DNA of 64,000 nt. Origin: Catonella morbi ATCC 51271. GTDB lineage: Bacteria > Bacillota > Clostridia > Lachnospirales > Lachnospiraceae. The position numbers and the translations under genes are program-made. Positions 8,762 to 15,382 of the stretch are shown here, piece by piece. Location: positions 109,899 through 173,898 of the forward strand of contig NZ_KI535371.1 of assembly GCF_000160035.2 (NCBI RefSeq). The letters run 5' to 3'. Numbering within the stretch: the first letter of the stretch is position 1; every line of letters begins with the position of its first letter. The notes beneath the pieces were generated by a model. That model did no database searches. It was given only the letters and a program-made list of their open reading frames with translations, and had not been told where the DNA came from.

Positions 8762-8792
8762 TAAAATTGTAAAACCACATAGATAAACACAA

Positions 8793-8824
8793 AAAAGCCT
8801 AGAGTCGGCAAACTCTAGGCTTTT
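8793..8824. terminator. Bidirectional terminator, cassette 1
   Basis: A 13-bp perfect stem AAAAGCCTAGAGT with a 6-nt loop. On the minus strand it is followed by six T, ending the peptide mRNA. The TAG stop codon of the extended peptide lies inside the stem at 8815-8817. Confidence 0.8.
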
Positions 8825-8937
8825 CCCATGCAAAGCGTGGCAGGCTGGTTGTCATTACTATTTCTGTCTAGCCATTTGCAGATGATAAAAGTAGCAACAC
8901 CTGCTGTGACAGAAACCATCAGGTCTAACAGCCACAT
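8815..8937 (-). CDS. Type I toxin-like hydrophobic peptide, cassette 1 (stop-loss, 40 aa)
   Basis: ATG at 8937 follows AAGGAGGTGTGTTATCT. The peptide starts MWLLDLMVSVTAGVATFI, has one membrane segment, then ICKWLDRN and a polar tail. Its sisters end at residue 30; here the TAG is changed to CAG, so the frame adds QPATLCMGKA and stops in the terminator stem. The leader can fold ATCTCCT (complement of 8969-8975) onto AGGAGGT (complement of 8947-8953), hiding the ribosome site, as in known type I toxins. With a convergent antisense promoter this matches the TxpA/RatA style layout. Toxicity is inferred; a small membrane regulator or signal peptide is also possible. Confidence 0.7.
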   Translation of the reverse strand: MWLLDLMVSVTAGVATFIICKWLDRNSNDNQPATLCMGKA

Positions 8938-8987
8938 AGATAACACACCTCCTTCCTGATGTCAGTGTAGGAGATGACAACAATAAC

Positions 8988-9015
8988 ATTGTAATGAAAT
9001 GATGAAAAACTACAA
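8988..9015 (-). promoter_or_regulatory. Promoter of peptide gene, cassette 1
   Basis: On the minus strand TTGTAG (9015-9010) and TACAAT (8993-8988) are 16 bp apart. All three cassettes keep this pair, and cassette 3 has the full TATAAT consensus. Confidence 0.5.
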
Positions 9016-9158
9016 GTAAATATAAAATGATGTGGGTGTCAAAAAATAAGAAATTCCTAATTTGGGTAAATTCTTTTGCAAGTAAGCTTGTGAATAATTT
9101 TTATTTTTTGAGGCTAATATGAAGGCTAATCTGAAGTTGCTATTTGGTCTGCATTTAC

Positions 9159-9188
9159 TTGACAAATACAGCCCGGATAGTGTAGAAT
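9159..9188 (+). promoter_or_regulatory. Antisense RNA promoter, cassette 2
   Basis: TTGACA at 9159-9164, 18-bp spacer, TAGAAT at 9183-9188. Same position relative to the peptide gene as in cassette 1, pointing at its 3' end. Confidence 0.6.
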
Positions 9189-9217
9189 CAGAAGTGTAAA
9201 ACCACATGTGTAAGTAA

Positions 9218-9249
9218 AAAAGCCTAGAAGCGTCATCTTCTAGGCTTTT
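9218..9249. terminator. Bidirectional terminator, cassette 2
   Basis: 13-bp perfect stem AAAAGCCTAGAAG with loop CGTCAT. The stem differs from cassette 1 in both arms (AGAGT to AGAAG and its complement), so base pairing has been preserved by paired change. Confidence 0.8.
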
Positions 9250-9269
9250 CCCATGCAAAGCGTGGCAGG

Positions 9270-9362
9270 CTAGTTGTCATTATTATTTCTGTCTAGCCAT
9301 TTGCAGATGATGAAAATAGCAACACCTGCTGTGACAGAAATTAAAAGGTCTATAACCCACAT
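9270..9362 (-). CDS. Type I toxin-like hydrophobic peptide, cassette 2 (30 aa)
   Basis: ATG at 9362 follows AGGGGGGATACTTACGC. The product begins MWVIDLLISVTAGVAIFI and ends ICKWLDRNNNDN at a TAG (9270-9272). One membrane segment with a positively charged exit. The ribosome site has changed from AGGAGG to AGGGGGG, which still pairs by G-U with the upstream TCTCCT, so the sequestering hairpin is kept. Third positions and the loop differ from the sister copies while the core VSVTAGVA/ISVTAGVA and ICKWLDRN stay constant, which suggests the peptide is selected. Confidence 0.7.
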   Translation of the reverse strand: MWVIDLLISVTAGVAIFIICKWLDRNNNDN

Positions 9363-9413
9363 GCGTAAGTATCCCCCCTTCCTGATGTCAGTGTAGGAGA
9401 TGACAACAATAAC

Positions 9414-9441
9414 ATTGTAATGAAATGATGAAAAACTACAA
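9414..9441 (-). promoter_or_regulatory. Promoter of peptide gene, cassette 2
   Basis: TTGTAG (9441-9436) and TACAAT (9419-9414) on the minus strand, 16-bp spacer, identical to cassette 1. Confidence 0.5.
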
Positions 9442-9570
9442 GTAAATATAAAATGATGTGGGTGTCAAATAATAAGAAATCCCCAATTTAGGTAAATTCT
9501 TTTGCAAGTAAGCTTGTGAATAATTTTATATTTTTTATATTTTTGACGTTTGTATCATAAAATGACTTGC

Positions 9571-9599
9571 TTGCAAAATTATAAATAGTGTAGTATAAT
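9571..9599 (+). promoter_or_regulatory. Antisense RNA promoter, cassette 3
   Basis: TTGCAA at 9571-9576, 17-bp spacer, consensus TATAAT at 9594-9599. The sequence around it differs from cassettes 1 and 2, yet a promoter remains in the same place and direction. Confidence 0.6.
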
Positions 9600-9629
9600 A
9601 ATTTCAGAGCGAGTCCACATTTAACACAA

Positions 9630-9661
9630 AAAAGCCTAGAAGCGTCATCTTCTAGGCTTTT
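9630..9661. terminator. Bidirectional terminator, cassette 3
   Basis: 13-bp perfect stem, same sequence and CGTCAT loop as cassette 2. Confidence 0.8.
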
Positions 9662-9681
9662 CCCATGCAAAGCGTGGCAGG

Positions 9682-9774
9682 CTAGTTGTCATTATTATTT
9701 CTGTCTAGCCATTTGCAGATGATGAAGATAGCAACACCTGCTGTGACAGAAACTAAGAGCTCTATGAGCCACAT
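9682..9774 (-). CDS. Type I toxin-like hydrophobic peptide, cassette 3 (30 aa)
   Basis: ATG at 9774 follows AAGGGGGTGTGTTAAA. The peptide begins MWLIELLVSVTAGVAIFI and ends ICKWLDRNNNDN, with the TAG at 9682-9684 as in cassette 2. The TCTCCT segment that can pair with the ribosome site is present. Below it, TGCAAA and GGCTAG pair with CTAGCC and TTTGCA across the end of the gene, a hairpin common to all three units that could be the contact site with the antisense RNA. Confidence 0.7.
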   Translation of the reverse strand: MWLIELLVSVTAGVAIFIICKWLDRNNNDN

Positions 9775-9823
9775 TTTAACACACCCCCTTCCTGATGTCA
9801 GTGTAGGAGATGACAACAAGAAT

Positions 9824-9851
9824 ATTATAAAAAAATGACGAAAAACTACAA
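9824..9851 (-). promoter_or_regulatory. Promoter of peptide gene, cassette 3
   Basis: TTGTAG (9851-9846), 16-bp spacer, TATAAT (9829-9824) on the minus strand. This is the best -10 of the three copies. Confidence 0.55.
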
Positions 9852-10030
9852 GTAAATATAAAAAGAGTATCCTATGAGGATATTAACTATGAAATCGTCT
9901 AAAAGCTACTTAAATGACCAATGTTTACTCGAAAAAGCTATTTGATTAATTAAAAGTTAGCAAATTATTTATCCTTCTGAAAAAAAGTGGACAGCTGTCG
10001 CATAAGACTAAAAATATCCTTTGTCAATAC

Positions 10031-10059
10031 TTGACTATAATTGCTTTTAAAAGTAAAAT
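10031..10059 (+). promoter_or_regulatory. Promoter of the tandem phosphatase gene
   Basis: TTGACT at 10031-10036 and TAAAAT at 10054-10059 with a 17-bp spacer, about 30 nt before the AAAAAAGGAG ribosome site. Confidence 0.55.
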
Positions 10060-10098
10060 TTTATTAGTAATAATTATCAATAAAAAAGGAGAAATTTT

Positions 10099-12294
10099 AT
10101 GAGGACACTGAAAAGAACGATTTCATTTTTGTTAGTCTTTATGCTGGTATTTGGGCTTATGCCTAATAACTATGCTAAGGCAGCGACAGAGGTGACAGGA
10201 ATTATTACAGAGGTTCAAAAATATGGTAATGTGGTTATGGATATCAAGCCAAAGGCTTTGTTGGATGCAGGCTTTGAAGCAGGTGACCTGTTAAATGTAC
10301 AAATTGGAGATACCACTCTTACCATGCCATTTTGCACTTCTTACAGTGATGTAGATACAGGAAGCTTGCTGGTAAGAAATGATGAGAAGAACGATTTACT
10401 CATAGTTGCTATTAACTTAGGTAATTTCTCTACCAAGTACAACGCAAAGGTGGGTGACAGTATTAAGTTCTCACTTAAGGAAGCGAAGGCGTATCTTTCT
10501 GAGTATCTTTTAAGACAGCTTAAAAGAACCAATGAGCGTTCTGATTATGCAAGTGATTCTATATTTGCAAACTTCAGAAGCGTGGTAACTACGGGAATTA
10601 AGCCTGGAGTGCTTTACAGAGGCTCAAGTCCTATCAACAACGAAATAGGAAGAGCGGCTTACTCAAATGCACTTGCTGAGGCGGTTGGAGTTAAGACAGT
10701 ACTTAATCTTGCAGACAATGCAGAAAATATTAAAAAATATGTGGCAGCAGAGGATTTTAATTCAGCTTATTATAAGAAGCTTGTAGACAACAAAAGCGTA
10801 AAGCTCCTCAATATGAATGTAGATATTGCGGGCAAGGACTTCTCTAAGAAACTTGCTAAAGGCTTAAAGTTTATGGCAGGAAAGAAGGCACCTTACATGG
10901 TACACTGTACTGAGGGTAAAGACAGAGCAGGTTTTGTATCAGCAGTACTTGAGGCTCTTATGGGAGCTGAAATGGACGAGATAGTAGCTGATTATATGAT
11001 TACTTATGAGAATTATTATAAGGTAGTAAAGGACAGTGAGCAGTACGATAAAATAGCAGAATCTAACATAGTAAACGCTATGACTGAGGTTGTATTCGGT
11101 ATGCCAAAGGGAAGCGATATATCACAGGTAGACATACAGGCAGCTACTGAAAAATATCTTAGGAAAATAGGAGTATCTAAAAAGACCATTGCTCAGTTAA
11201 AGAAAAATCTTGCAGGAAAGCCTGCATATAAGAAACCTTATATTAACGGTAAGGTAACTGAAATTGAGAAATACGGTCACGCAGTAACCAATATAACCAT
11301 AGATAAATTCAACAAAAAAGGTTTTAAGTTAGCTGATAACCTTGCTGTTGTATTTGATAACGGTTATGTGCTTGAAGCACCTTATCTTGATAACTATCTG
11401 GTAAATAACGGAATGCCTCTCGTAAGAGCATATAAGGGACATACTAATATTGCGATTTGCATAAATTACGGTAAGTTAAATGAAATAGCAGGTATAGATG
11501 TTGGAGATAAGTTCACTGTATTTATGAGCAAAAAGCAGGGATATGCAGATGCCTACAGTGTAAGAAAGCTTGAAAGAACAAACAACAGAGCTGACTATGC
11601 AAGTGATGATGTTTTTGCTAATTTCAGAGAGATAAAATTAGGAAAGATAGCCGCAGGCACACTTTACAGAAGCTCGAGCCCTGTAAATAACGAAATAGGA
11701 AGAGCTGCTTACGCGGATAAGCTTTTGGCGGCCGCTAAGGTAGCTACAGTAGTAAACCTTGCTGATTCTAAAGAAAAGGTAGAAGGATTTATGGCAAAAG
11801 AAGACTTCAAGTCTCCTTATTATGCAGACCTTTTTAAGAACGGAAAAGTAATTACGCTTAACCTCGGACTTGCATTTACATCAAATGAGTTTAAGGCAGG
11901 AATAGCCAAGGGTGTACAGTTTATGGCAGATAATGCGGCACCTTACCATTTCCACTGCTTGGAAGGTAAGGACAGAGCAGGCTATATGGCGGTATTCTTA
12001 GAGTCACTTATGGGAGCTACAAAGGAAGAAATTATAGATGACTATATGAAGAGCTATGAGAATTATTATAAGGTAACAAAGAATTCCAAACAGTATGAGT
12101 ATATCAAAAATGATGTAATTACAATGATGGAATCTATAGCCGGAGGCAAGGATTTATCAGTAGAAAAGCTTACAAAGGGAGCTGAAGATATCCTTCTTGC
12201 AAATGGTGTAAAAGCTGAAACCATAACCTTACTTAAAGAGAAGCTTAGTGGAAATAAAACAGCTTTAGCAAATAGTGTTAAAATTGCGGCATAA
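10099..12294 (+). CDS. Secreted protein with two tyrosine-phosphatase domains
   Basis: A signal peptide (MRTLKRTISFLLVFMLVFGL, cleavage near KAA at 25-29) is followed by two homologous halves of about 345 aa. Each half ends in a tyrosine-phosphatase domain of the Y_phosphatase3 type with the CX5R loop: HCTEGKDRAG with Cys270 and Arg276, and HCLEGKDRAG with Cys620 and Arg626. Both halves also share RTNxRxDYASD, PVNNEIGRAAY-like and NLAD segments. In front of each phosphatase is a ~95 aa beta-rich region (KYGN near residue 37, TSYSDVDTGS, AINLGN) that resembles the C-terminal barrel of SAM hydroxide adenosyltransferases; that resemblance is from memory. No sortase or cell-wall anchor is visible, so it is probably released. 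Substrate unknown; secreted enzymes of this class can act on phosphotyrosine or phosphoinositides. Confidence 0.85.
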   Translation: MRTLKRTISFLLVFMLVFGLMPNNYAKAATEVTGIITEVQKYGNVVMDIKPKALLDAGFEAGDLLNVQIGDTTLTMPFCTSYSDVDTGSLLVRNDEKNDLLIVAINLGNFSTKYNAKVGDSIKFSLKEAKAYLSEYLLRQLKRTNERSDYASDSIFANFRSVVTTGIKPGVLYRGSSPINNEIGRAAYSNALAEAVGVKTVLNLADNAENIKKYVAAEDFNSAYYKKLVDNKSVKLLNMNVDIAGKDFSKKLAKGLKFMAGKKAPYMVHCTEGKDRAGFVSAVLEALMGAEMDEIVADYMITYENYYKVVKDSEQYDKIAESNIVNAMTEVVFGMPKGSDISQVDIQAATEKYLRKIGVSKKTIAQLKKNLAGKPAYKKPYINGKVTEIEKYGHAVTNITIDKFNKKGFKLADNLAVVFDNGYVLEAPYLDNYLVNNGMPLVRAYKGHTNIAICINYGKLNEIAGIDVGDKFTVFMSKKQGYADAYSVRKLERTNNRADYASDDVFANFREIKLGKIAAGTLYRSSSPVNNEIGRAAYADKLLAAAKVATVVNLADSKEKVEGFMAKEDFKSPYYADLFKNGKVITLNLGLAFTSNEFKAGIAKGVQFMADNAAPYHFHCLEGKDRAGYMAVFLESLMGATKEEIIDDYMKSYENYYKVTKNSKQYEYIKNDVITMMESIAGGKDLSVEKLTKGAEDILLANGVKAETITLLKEKLSGNKTALANSVKIAA

Positions 12295-12347
12295 GTTTAA
12301 TCCGAATAATTGGGGATTAACTCAAAAGTTGAAATTAGTTATACAGG

Positions 12348-12375
12348 AAAAGAGTTCCGGCAACGGAGCTCTTTT
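12348..12375 (+). terminator. Terminator of the tandem phosphatase gene
   Basis: AAAAGAGTTCCG and CGGAGCTCTTTT form a 12-bp stem with one G-T pair around a GCAA tetraloop, followed by CTTTG. The preceding 40 bp contain another degenerate CGAATAATTGGGG repeat end. Confidence 0.8.
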
Positions 12376-12397
12376 CTTTGAATTACGCCATCTGTCA

Positions 12398-12427
12398 TTG
12401 AAATGATATTATTATAATTGTTATAAT
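12398..12427 (+). promoter_or_regulatory. Promoter upstream of the YgjV-like gene
   Basis: TTGAAA at 12398-12403 and consensus TATAAT at 12422-12427, spacer 18 bp. Confidence 0.55.
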
Positions 12428-12489
12428 CAAAAATATAGGGCATAAAAAGGACATTTGTCGTCTTGTTTAGATATGAGGGGGATATGAAT

Positions 12490-13056
12490 ATGGATATAGG
12501 TAAGATGATTGCAGATTTATTTTCGGGAAATAACCTGACTTTATTTATTGCAAATATAGTTATATTTATAGGCTGTACTCTGATGGTAATAACCGGTTAT
12601 GTCAAAGATGAAAAAAAGATGTTAAGAGTACAGGATGGACAGCTTATATTTTTGGCAATAGGAAATTTTTTGCTGAAGGGGTATTCCGGTTTTATTATAA
12701 ATTTACTTGCTTTAGTAAAAAATGAAATTTACATTGCCAAGAAGCTTAATCAGGTGGCGAAAGCTGTAATTATGCTGGTAGCGGTAGTTATGACATTAAT
12801 CTTTAATAACAGAGGCTTAATTGGTTGGTTTCCTGCTCTTACAATGGTAGCCTTTACCTATTTTTTGGGCATAGGAGGGGCGCTCGGGTTTAAGATAGTA
12901 ATCGGAGTAGCGGAAATAGGCTGGGCTATATATGACTTTAGCTGTGGTAACTATGTTGGAACTGCCTTTGATATATTTACAATTATCAGTTGTACAATAG
13001 GTGTTTTAAGAGTTATGAAAAATGATAGGGAAAGAAAGGGAGCGGAGATTTCTTAA
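12490..13056 (+). CDS. YgjV-like inner membrane protein
   Basis: About 188 aa with five or six hydrophobic segments and little else; the loop VTGYVKDEKKMLRVQDGQLIF followed by NFLLKGYSGFIINLLALVKN resembles the YgjV family of uncharacterised bacterial membrane proteins. Two in-frame ATGs lie at 12484 and 12490; GAGGGGG ends at 12481, so 12490 has the better spacing. Function is unknown for the family. It sits alone with its own promoter; no terminator hairpin is obvious before the next promoter at 13080. Confidence 0.6.
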   Translation: MDIGKMIADLFSGNNLTLFIANIVIFIGCTLMVITGYVKDEKKMLRVQDGQLIFLAIGNFLLKGYSGFIINLLALVKNEIYIAKKLNQVAKAVIMLVAVVMTLIFNNRGLIGWFPALTMVAFTYFLGIGGALGFKIVIGVAEIGWAIYDFSCGNYVGTAFDIFTIISCTIGVLRVMKNDRERKGAEIS

Positions 13057-13079
13057 ATAAAAATATCATTGATAGGTGC

Positions 13080-13107
13080 TTGCATATATTAAAAAATATG
13101 CTATAAT
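13080..13107 (+). promoter_or_regulatory. Promoter of the 78 aa membrane protein gene
   Basis: TTGCAT at 13080-13085, 16-bp spacer, TATAAT at 13102-13107; start codon 50 bp downstream. Confidence 0.55.
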
Positions 13108-13157
13108 AAATCGTAGGACACAATTTAATTGTAAACAAATGAATTTGGAGGTGTGCT

Positions 13158-13394
13158 ATGAGTAAAGTGTATTTATTTGTTTTATCATTAATGCAGCTTT
13201 TGATGGGGATTTTAGGAGCAGTTACTCTGATTAGAAGCGTAATGGAAAATAATTATTCTGCGAATCTTCTCTTTACGGTAATACTGACATTATTTGGCTT
13301 TTACTTTGGAATTAATGGTTTTAGAAGACTTCTTGGTAAAGCTGAGGGTGACGGAAATGATGAAAACGGGCAAGAAAAATGCAGCGGTGGCTGA
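13158..13394 (+). CDS. Small two-helix membrane protein, unknown
   Basis: 78 aa, start preceded by TTGGAGGTGTGCT. Two membrane segments (residues 5-27 and 36-56) are followed by a short hydrophilic tail rich in Gly, Glu and Asn. I do not recognise a family. It has its own promoter and no partner gene, and is followed by an 800-bp region of decayed mobile DNA. Confidence 0.6.
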   Translation: MSKVYLFVLSLMQLLMGILGAVTLIRSVMENNYSANLLFTVILTLFGFYFGINGFRRLLGKAEGDGNDENGQEKCSGG

Positions 13395-13641
13395 ATGTGG
13401 AAATTGTAAAGGTAAGGATATTACCTTATGAATAAAGAGAATCTGAAAGTGTGGCTTTTGGGTTCTTTTTTAAATAACTTTAGTCTGTTTCTCAAATTGA
13501 AGTTTTTTGTTGTTCCAAAAATGAAAATGAGCATAATAATGAACCGTCCGCTATGCAGGTGCGCAACGGATGTTATACTGAAATTATCTTTCTGTGTACA
13601 ATAAAGTTGTTAAGGCTATATTGTAGAAAGAAAAGGTAATT

Positions 13642-13910
13642 ATGGTGAAGAAAGAATATTCACTCGCATATATAAAGCGGATGATCAAATATCATATCGT
13701 CTTCAAACCAGAGTATAGACGAAAAATAATTTATAATCAATACAAAACAGATATTAGGGATATAATTAAGCAGCTATGATATTTGACAAACATGCAGATT
13801 TAAAGTATAAATTTATGAATTGTAATTTTTGGGATTTAAGGGTATTATGTCAGTACAGTAGACTTTAATGAAGCAACTATAAATAAAGTACATTCAAAAT
13901 CAGAAAAAAC
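13642..13910 (+). pseudogene. Decayed IS200/IS605-type transposase (tnpA remnant)
   Basis: The frame from ATG 13642 encodes 45 aa ending in TGA at 13777, and contains YHIVFKPEYRRKIIYNQYKT, the N-terminal signature of the Y1 transposase TnpA. About 60 bp later a different frame carries YYVSTVDFNEATINK, matching the conserved C-terminal part of the same family. The central ~65 residues, including the HUH metal site and the catalytic tyrosine region, are missing. So this is an internally deleted and frameshifted copy. The 5' flank (13540-13570) has a GC-rich imperfect hairpin such as the left end of these elements usually carries. Confidence 0.8.
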
Positions 13911-13911
13911 A

Positions 13912-13945
13912 TTATATTGCACTGAATAAATTAAGTGCAATATAA
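13912..13945. terminator. Perfect 12-bp hairpin after the transposase remnant
   Basis: TTATATTGCACT and its exact complement AGTGCAATATAA flank a 10-nt loop. It could be a terminator or the right-end hairpin of the IS200-type element. Confidence 0.5.
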
Positions 13946-13981
13946 TTTGATGATATATTTAAGAGTTATATTTATTTAGTA

Positions 13982-14082
13982 AGATCATCCACGCTTGATG
14001 GGGAGTGACGAGTCAAAGACATCACCTCGAGCCGCCAGTCTAGTAACATGGCCTAGAAATCCATCAGTTTGGTGGGTGGTCT
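13982..14082 (+). ncRNA. Possible structured RNA upstream of the LacI gene
   Basis: This ~100-nt block has much higher GC than its surroundings. AGATCATCCAC (13982-13992) can pair with GTGGGTGGTCT (14072-14082) through G-U tolerant pairs, and TGATGG (13996-14001) with CCATCA (14061-14066), enclosing a further imperfect GGAGTGACG / CATCACCTC helix. Text such as CCTAGAAATCCATC followed by GTGGGTGGT resembles the right end (omega RNA part) of IS605 elements with TnpB, which would fit the transposase remnant just upstream. It might instead be a leader RNA of the regulator gene. No riboswitch class is recognised. Confidence 0.35.
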
Positions 14083-14197
14083 TAACTACGGTAATCAAGA
14101 TAACGTATCGTATATGATTTTAAGTTGAATTTTATGGCATATGGCATATAATAAAAACAGAAAACCAACGGATGGCCAGATAAGGAGATATACAAGT

Positions 14198-15214
14198 ATG
14201 GCAAAAACCATAAATATGAAAGAAATTGCTAAACTTTCAGGTGTGTCCATAGCTACTGTTTCTCGGGTTATAAATCAAAACGGAAGATTTTCCAAAGAAA
14301 CCGAGGATCGTGTGAGAAAAATAATCGAAGAGAACAATTATAGTCTTGATAACTCTTCAAAAGGGATATGGAAAAATAAGAACAGCAACATAGGAATTAT
14401 TGTTCCGGATATAACTAACCCTCATTTTTCGGCGTTGATACTTCAGATACAGATGGCACTCTTTTATGGTGGATATTCAACTATAATTTTCAACACAAAC
14501 GAATCAGAGGTGCTTGAAAAAAAGCATGTGGAGATATTAAGGGCGAAGAATGTTGCCGGAGTAATGATAATTTCAGGAAACAGGTACCATGAGGCTTTAA
14601 GAAAATATCCGGTGGTGTACGTTGACAGACCACATGTAGGCGAAGACGATAATGCCGTCATAATTGAGTCGGATAATGAAAGCGGTGGTTATATGGCGGC
14701 TAACGAGATTCTCGGGGCAGGTTGTAAAAATATAGTGTTTCTGATGTCGAGAGGAACTGATGTGAACCAAATATCAAGATATAACGGCTGCTTAAGAGCT
14801 CTTATGGAAAAAGGGATACCCGAAAGACCAGAGTATATAAAAAATAATGAAAATGTTTCCGTTTACTCGGGAAAGGCATCAATTACTTCCCTTATTCAGA
14901 GCGGACTTGAGTTTGACGGAATAGTGGCCACTACAGACACCCTTGCTGCAGGAGCATACCTGGCTCTCAGAGAATACGGAATACAGGTGCCGAAGCAGGT
15001 GAAAATTGTTGGCTTTGACGATTGTATTATAGCGGATATATGCGGGGTGGGAATTACAAGTATTAGGCAGGATGTTGCGGGAATGGCAAGTGTGGCTGTT
15101 GATATGCTTATACGGCAGATAAACGGAGAAAAGATACCCACTACCAAAAGGCAGATGAGAGTAACTCTATCAAGGAGAGCATCTACGGATATGGGGGCTT
15201 CTGAGAAAAATTGA
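14198..15214 (+). CDS. LacI-family repressor of the allose operon
   Basis: ATG at 14198 follows AAGGAGATATACAAGT; the frame opens upstream at 14141 but that region lacks a ribosome site. The 338 aa product has the LacI helix-turn-helix MKEIAKLSGVSIATVSRVIN at its start, hinge, and a periplasmic-binding-like sensor domain (GIIVPDITNPHFSALILQIQ, VVYVDRP, GFDDCIIADICG). It sits 168 bp upstream of the transporter operon in the same direction, and a palindrome fitting a LacI operator lies at that operon's promoter, so it most likely represses it and responds to the sugar or its phosphate. Confidence 0.9.
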   Translation: MAKTINMKEIAKLSGVSIATVSRVINQNGRFSKETEDRVRKIIEENNYSLDNSSKGIWKNKNSNIGIIVPDITNPHFSALILQIQMALFYGGYSTIIFNTNESEVLEKKHVEILRAKNVAGVMIISGNRYHEALRKYPVVYVDRPHVGEDDNAVIIESDNESGGYMAANEILGAGCKNIVFLMSRGTDVNQISRYNGCLRALMEKGIPERPEYIKNNENVSVYSGKASITSLIQSGLEFDGIVATTDTLAAGAYLALREYGIQVPKQVKIVGFDDCIIADICGVGITSIRQDVAGMASVAVDMLIRQINGEKIPTTKRQMRVTLSRRASTDMGASEKN

Positions 15215-15294
15215 AAGAAAAGATACCAGTAAGGTGAAATTGCACAATTTACCCTAATATTTTCTCAGCAAAATGTAGAAAAAGAAAGAAAATA

Positions 15295-15353
15295 TTGACA
15301 GAATACACATGATTGAATTATCATGAAAGAAATTTGAGTAAAATTTACTCAAA
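15295..15353 (+). promoter_or_regulatory. Promoter and LacI-type operator of the allose operon
   Basis: TTGACA at 15295-15300, 18-bp spacer, TATCAT at 15319-15324. Starting near +1, positions 15333-15353 form a perfect odd-centred palindrome TTTGAGTAAA-A-TTTACTCAAA, and a third half-site ATTACTCAAA follows at 15355-15364. A repressor bound here would block transcription initiation. Confidence 0.75.
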
Positions 15354-15382
15354 TATTACTCAAAATAACAGGGAGGTAGATT

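Larger units (their letters stand above)
8692..9870. repeat. Three tandem ~410-425 bp repeats carrying toxin-like peptide cassettes
   Basis: Equivalent landmarks (terminator stem starts) lie at 8793, 9218 and 9630, so the unit is 425 then 412 bp. Each unit has, from left to right: a plus-strand promoter, a bidirectional hairpin, a second hairpin built on GGCTAG/CTAGCC, a minus-strand peptide ORF, and a minus-strand promoter. Units 1 and 2 share the tail from ACTACAAGTAAATATAAAAT to AATTCTTTTGCAAG, including the GATGTGGGTGTCAAA motif; unit 3 diverges after 9860. No other gene lies here. The rest of the gap (9871-10098) holds only the next promoter. Confidence 0.85.

Noticed and set aside
9010..9258. 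82 aa open frame on the minus strand across cassette 2
   Set aside because: It runs through the promoter and terminator stems and the non-coding side of the repeat; the 30 aa frame with its own ribosome site is the real gene.
8600..9900. CRISPR array suggested by repeated units
   Set aside because: Only three copies, with a unit of over 400 bp made of genes and promoters rather than short repeats and unique spacers; no cas gene nearby.
13980..14090. Group II intron or known riboswitch
   Set aside because: No domain V sequence or recognised aptamer core is present; only generic pairing is visible, so no class was assigned.
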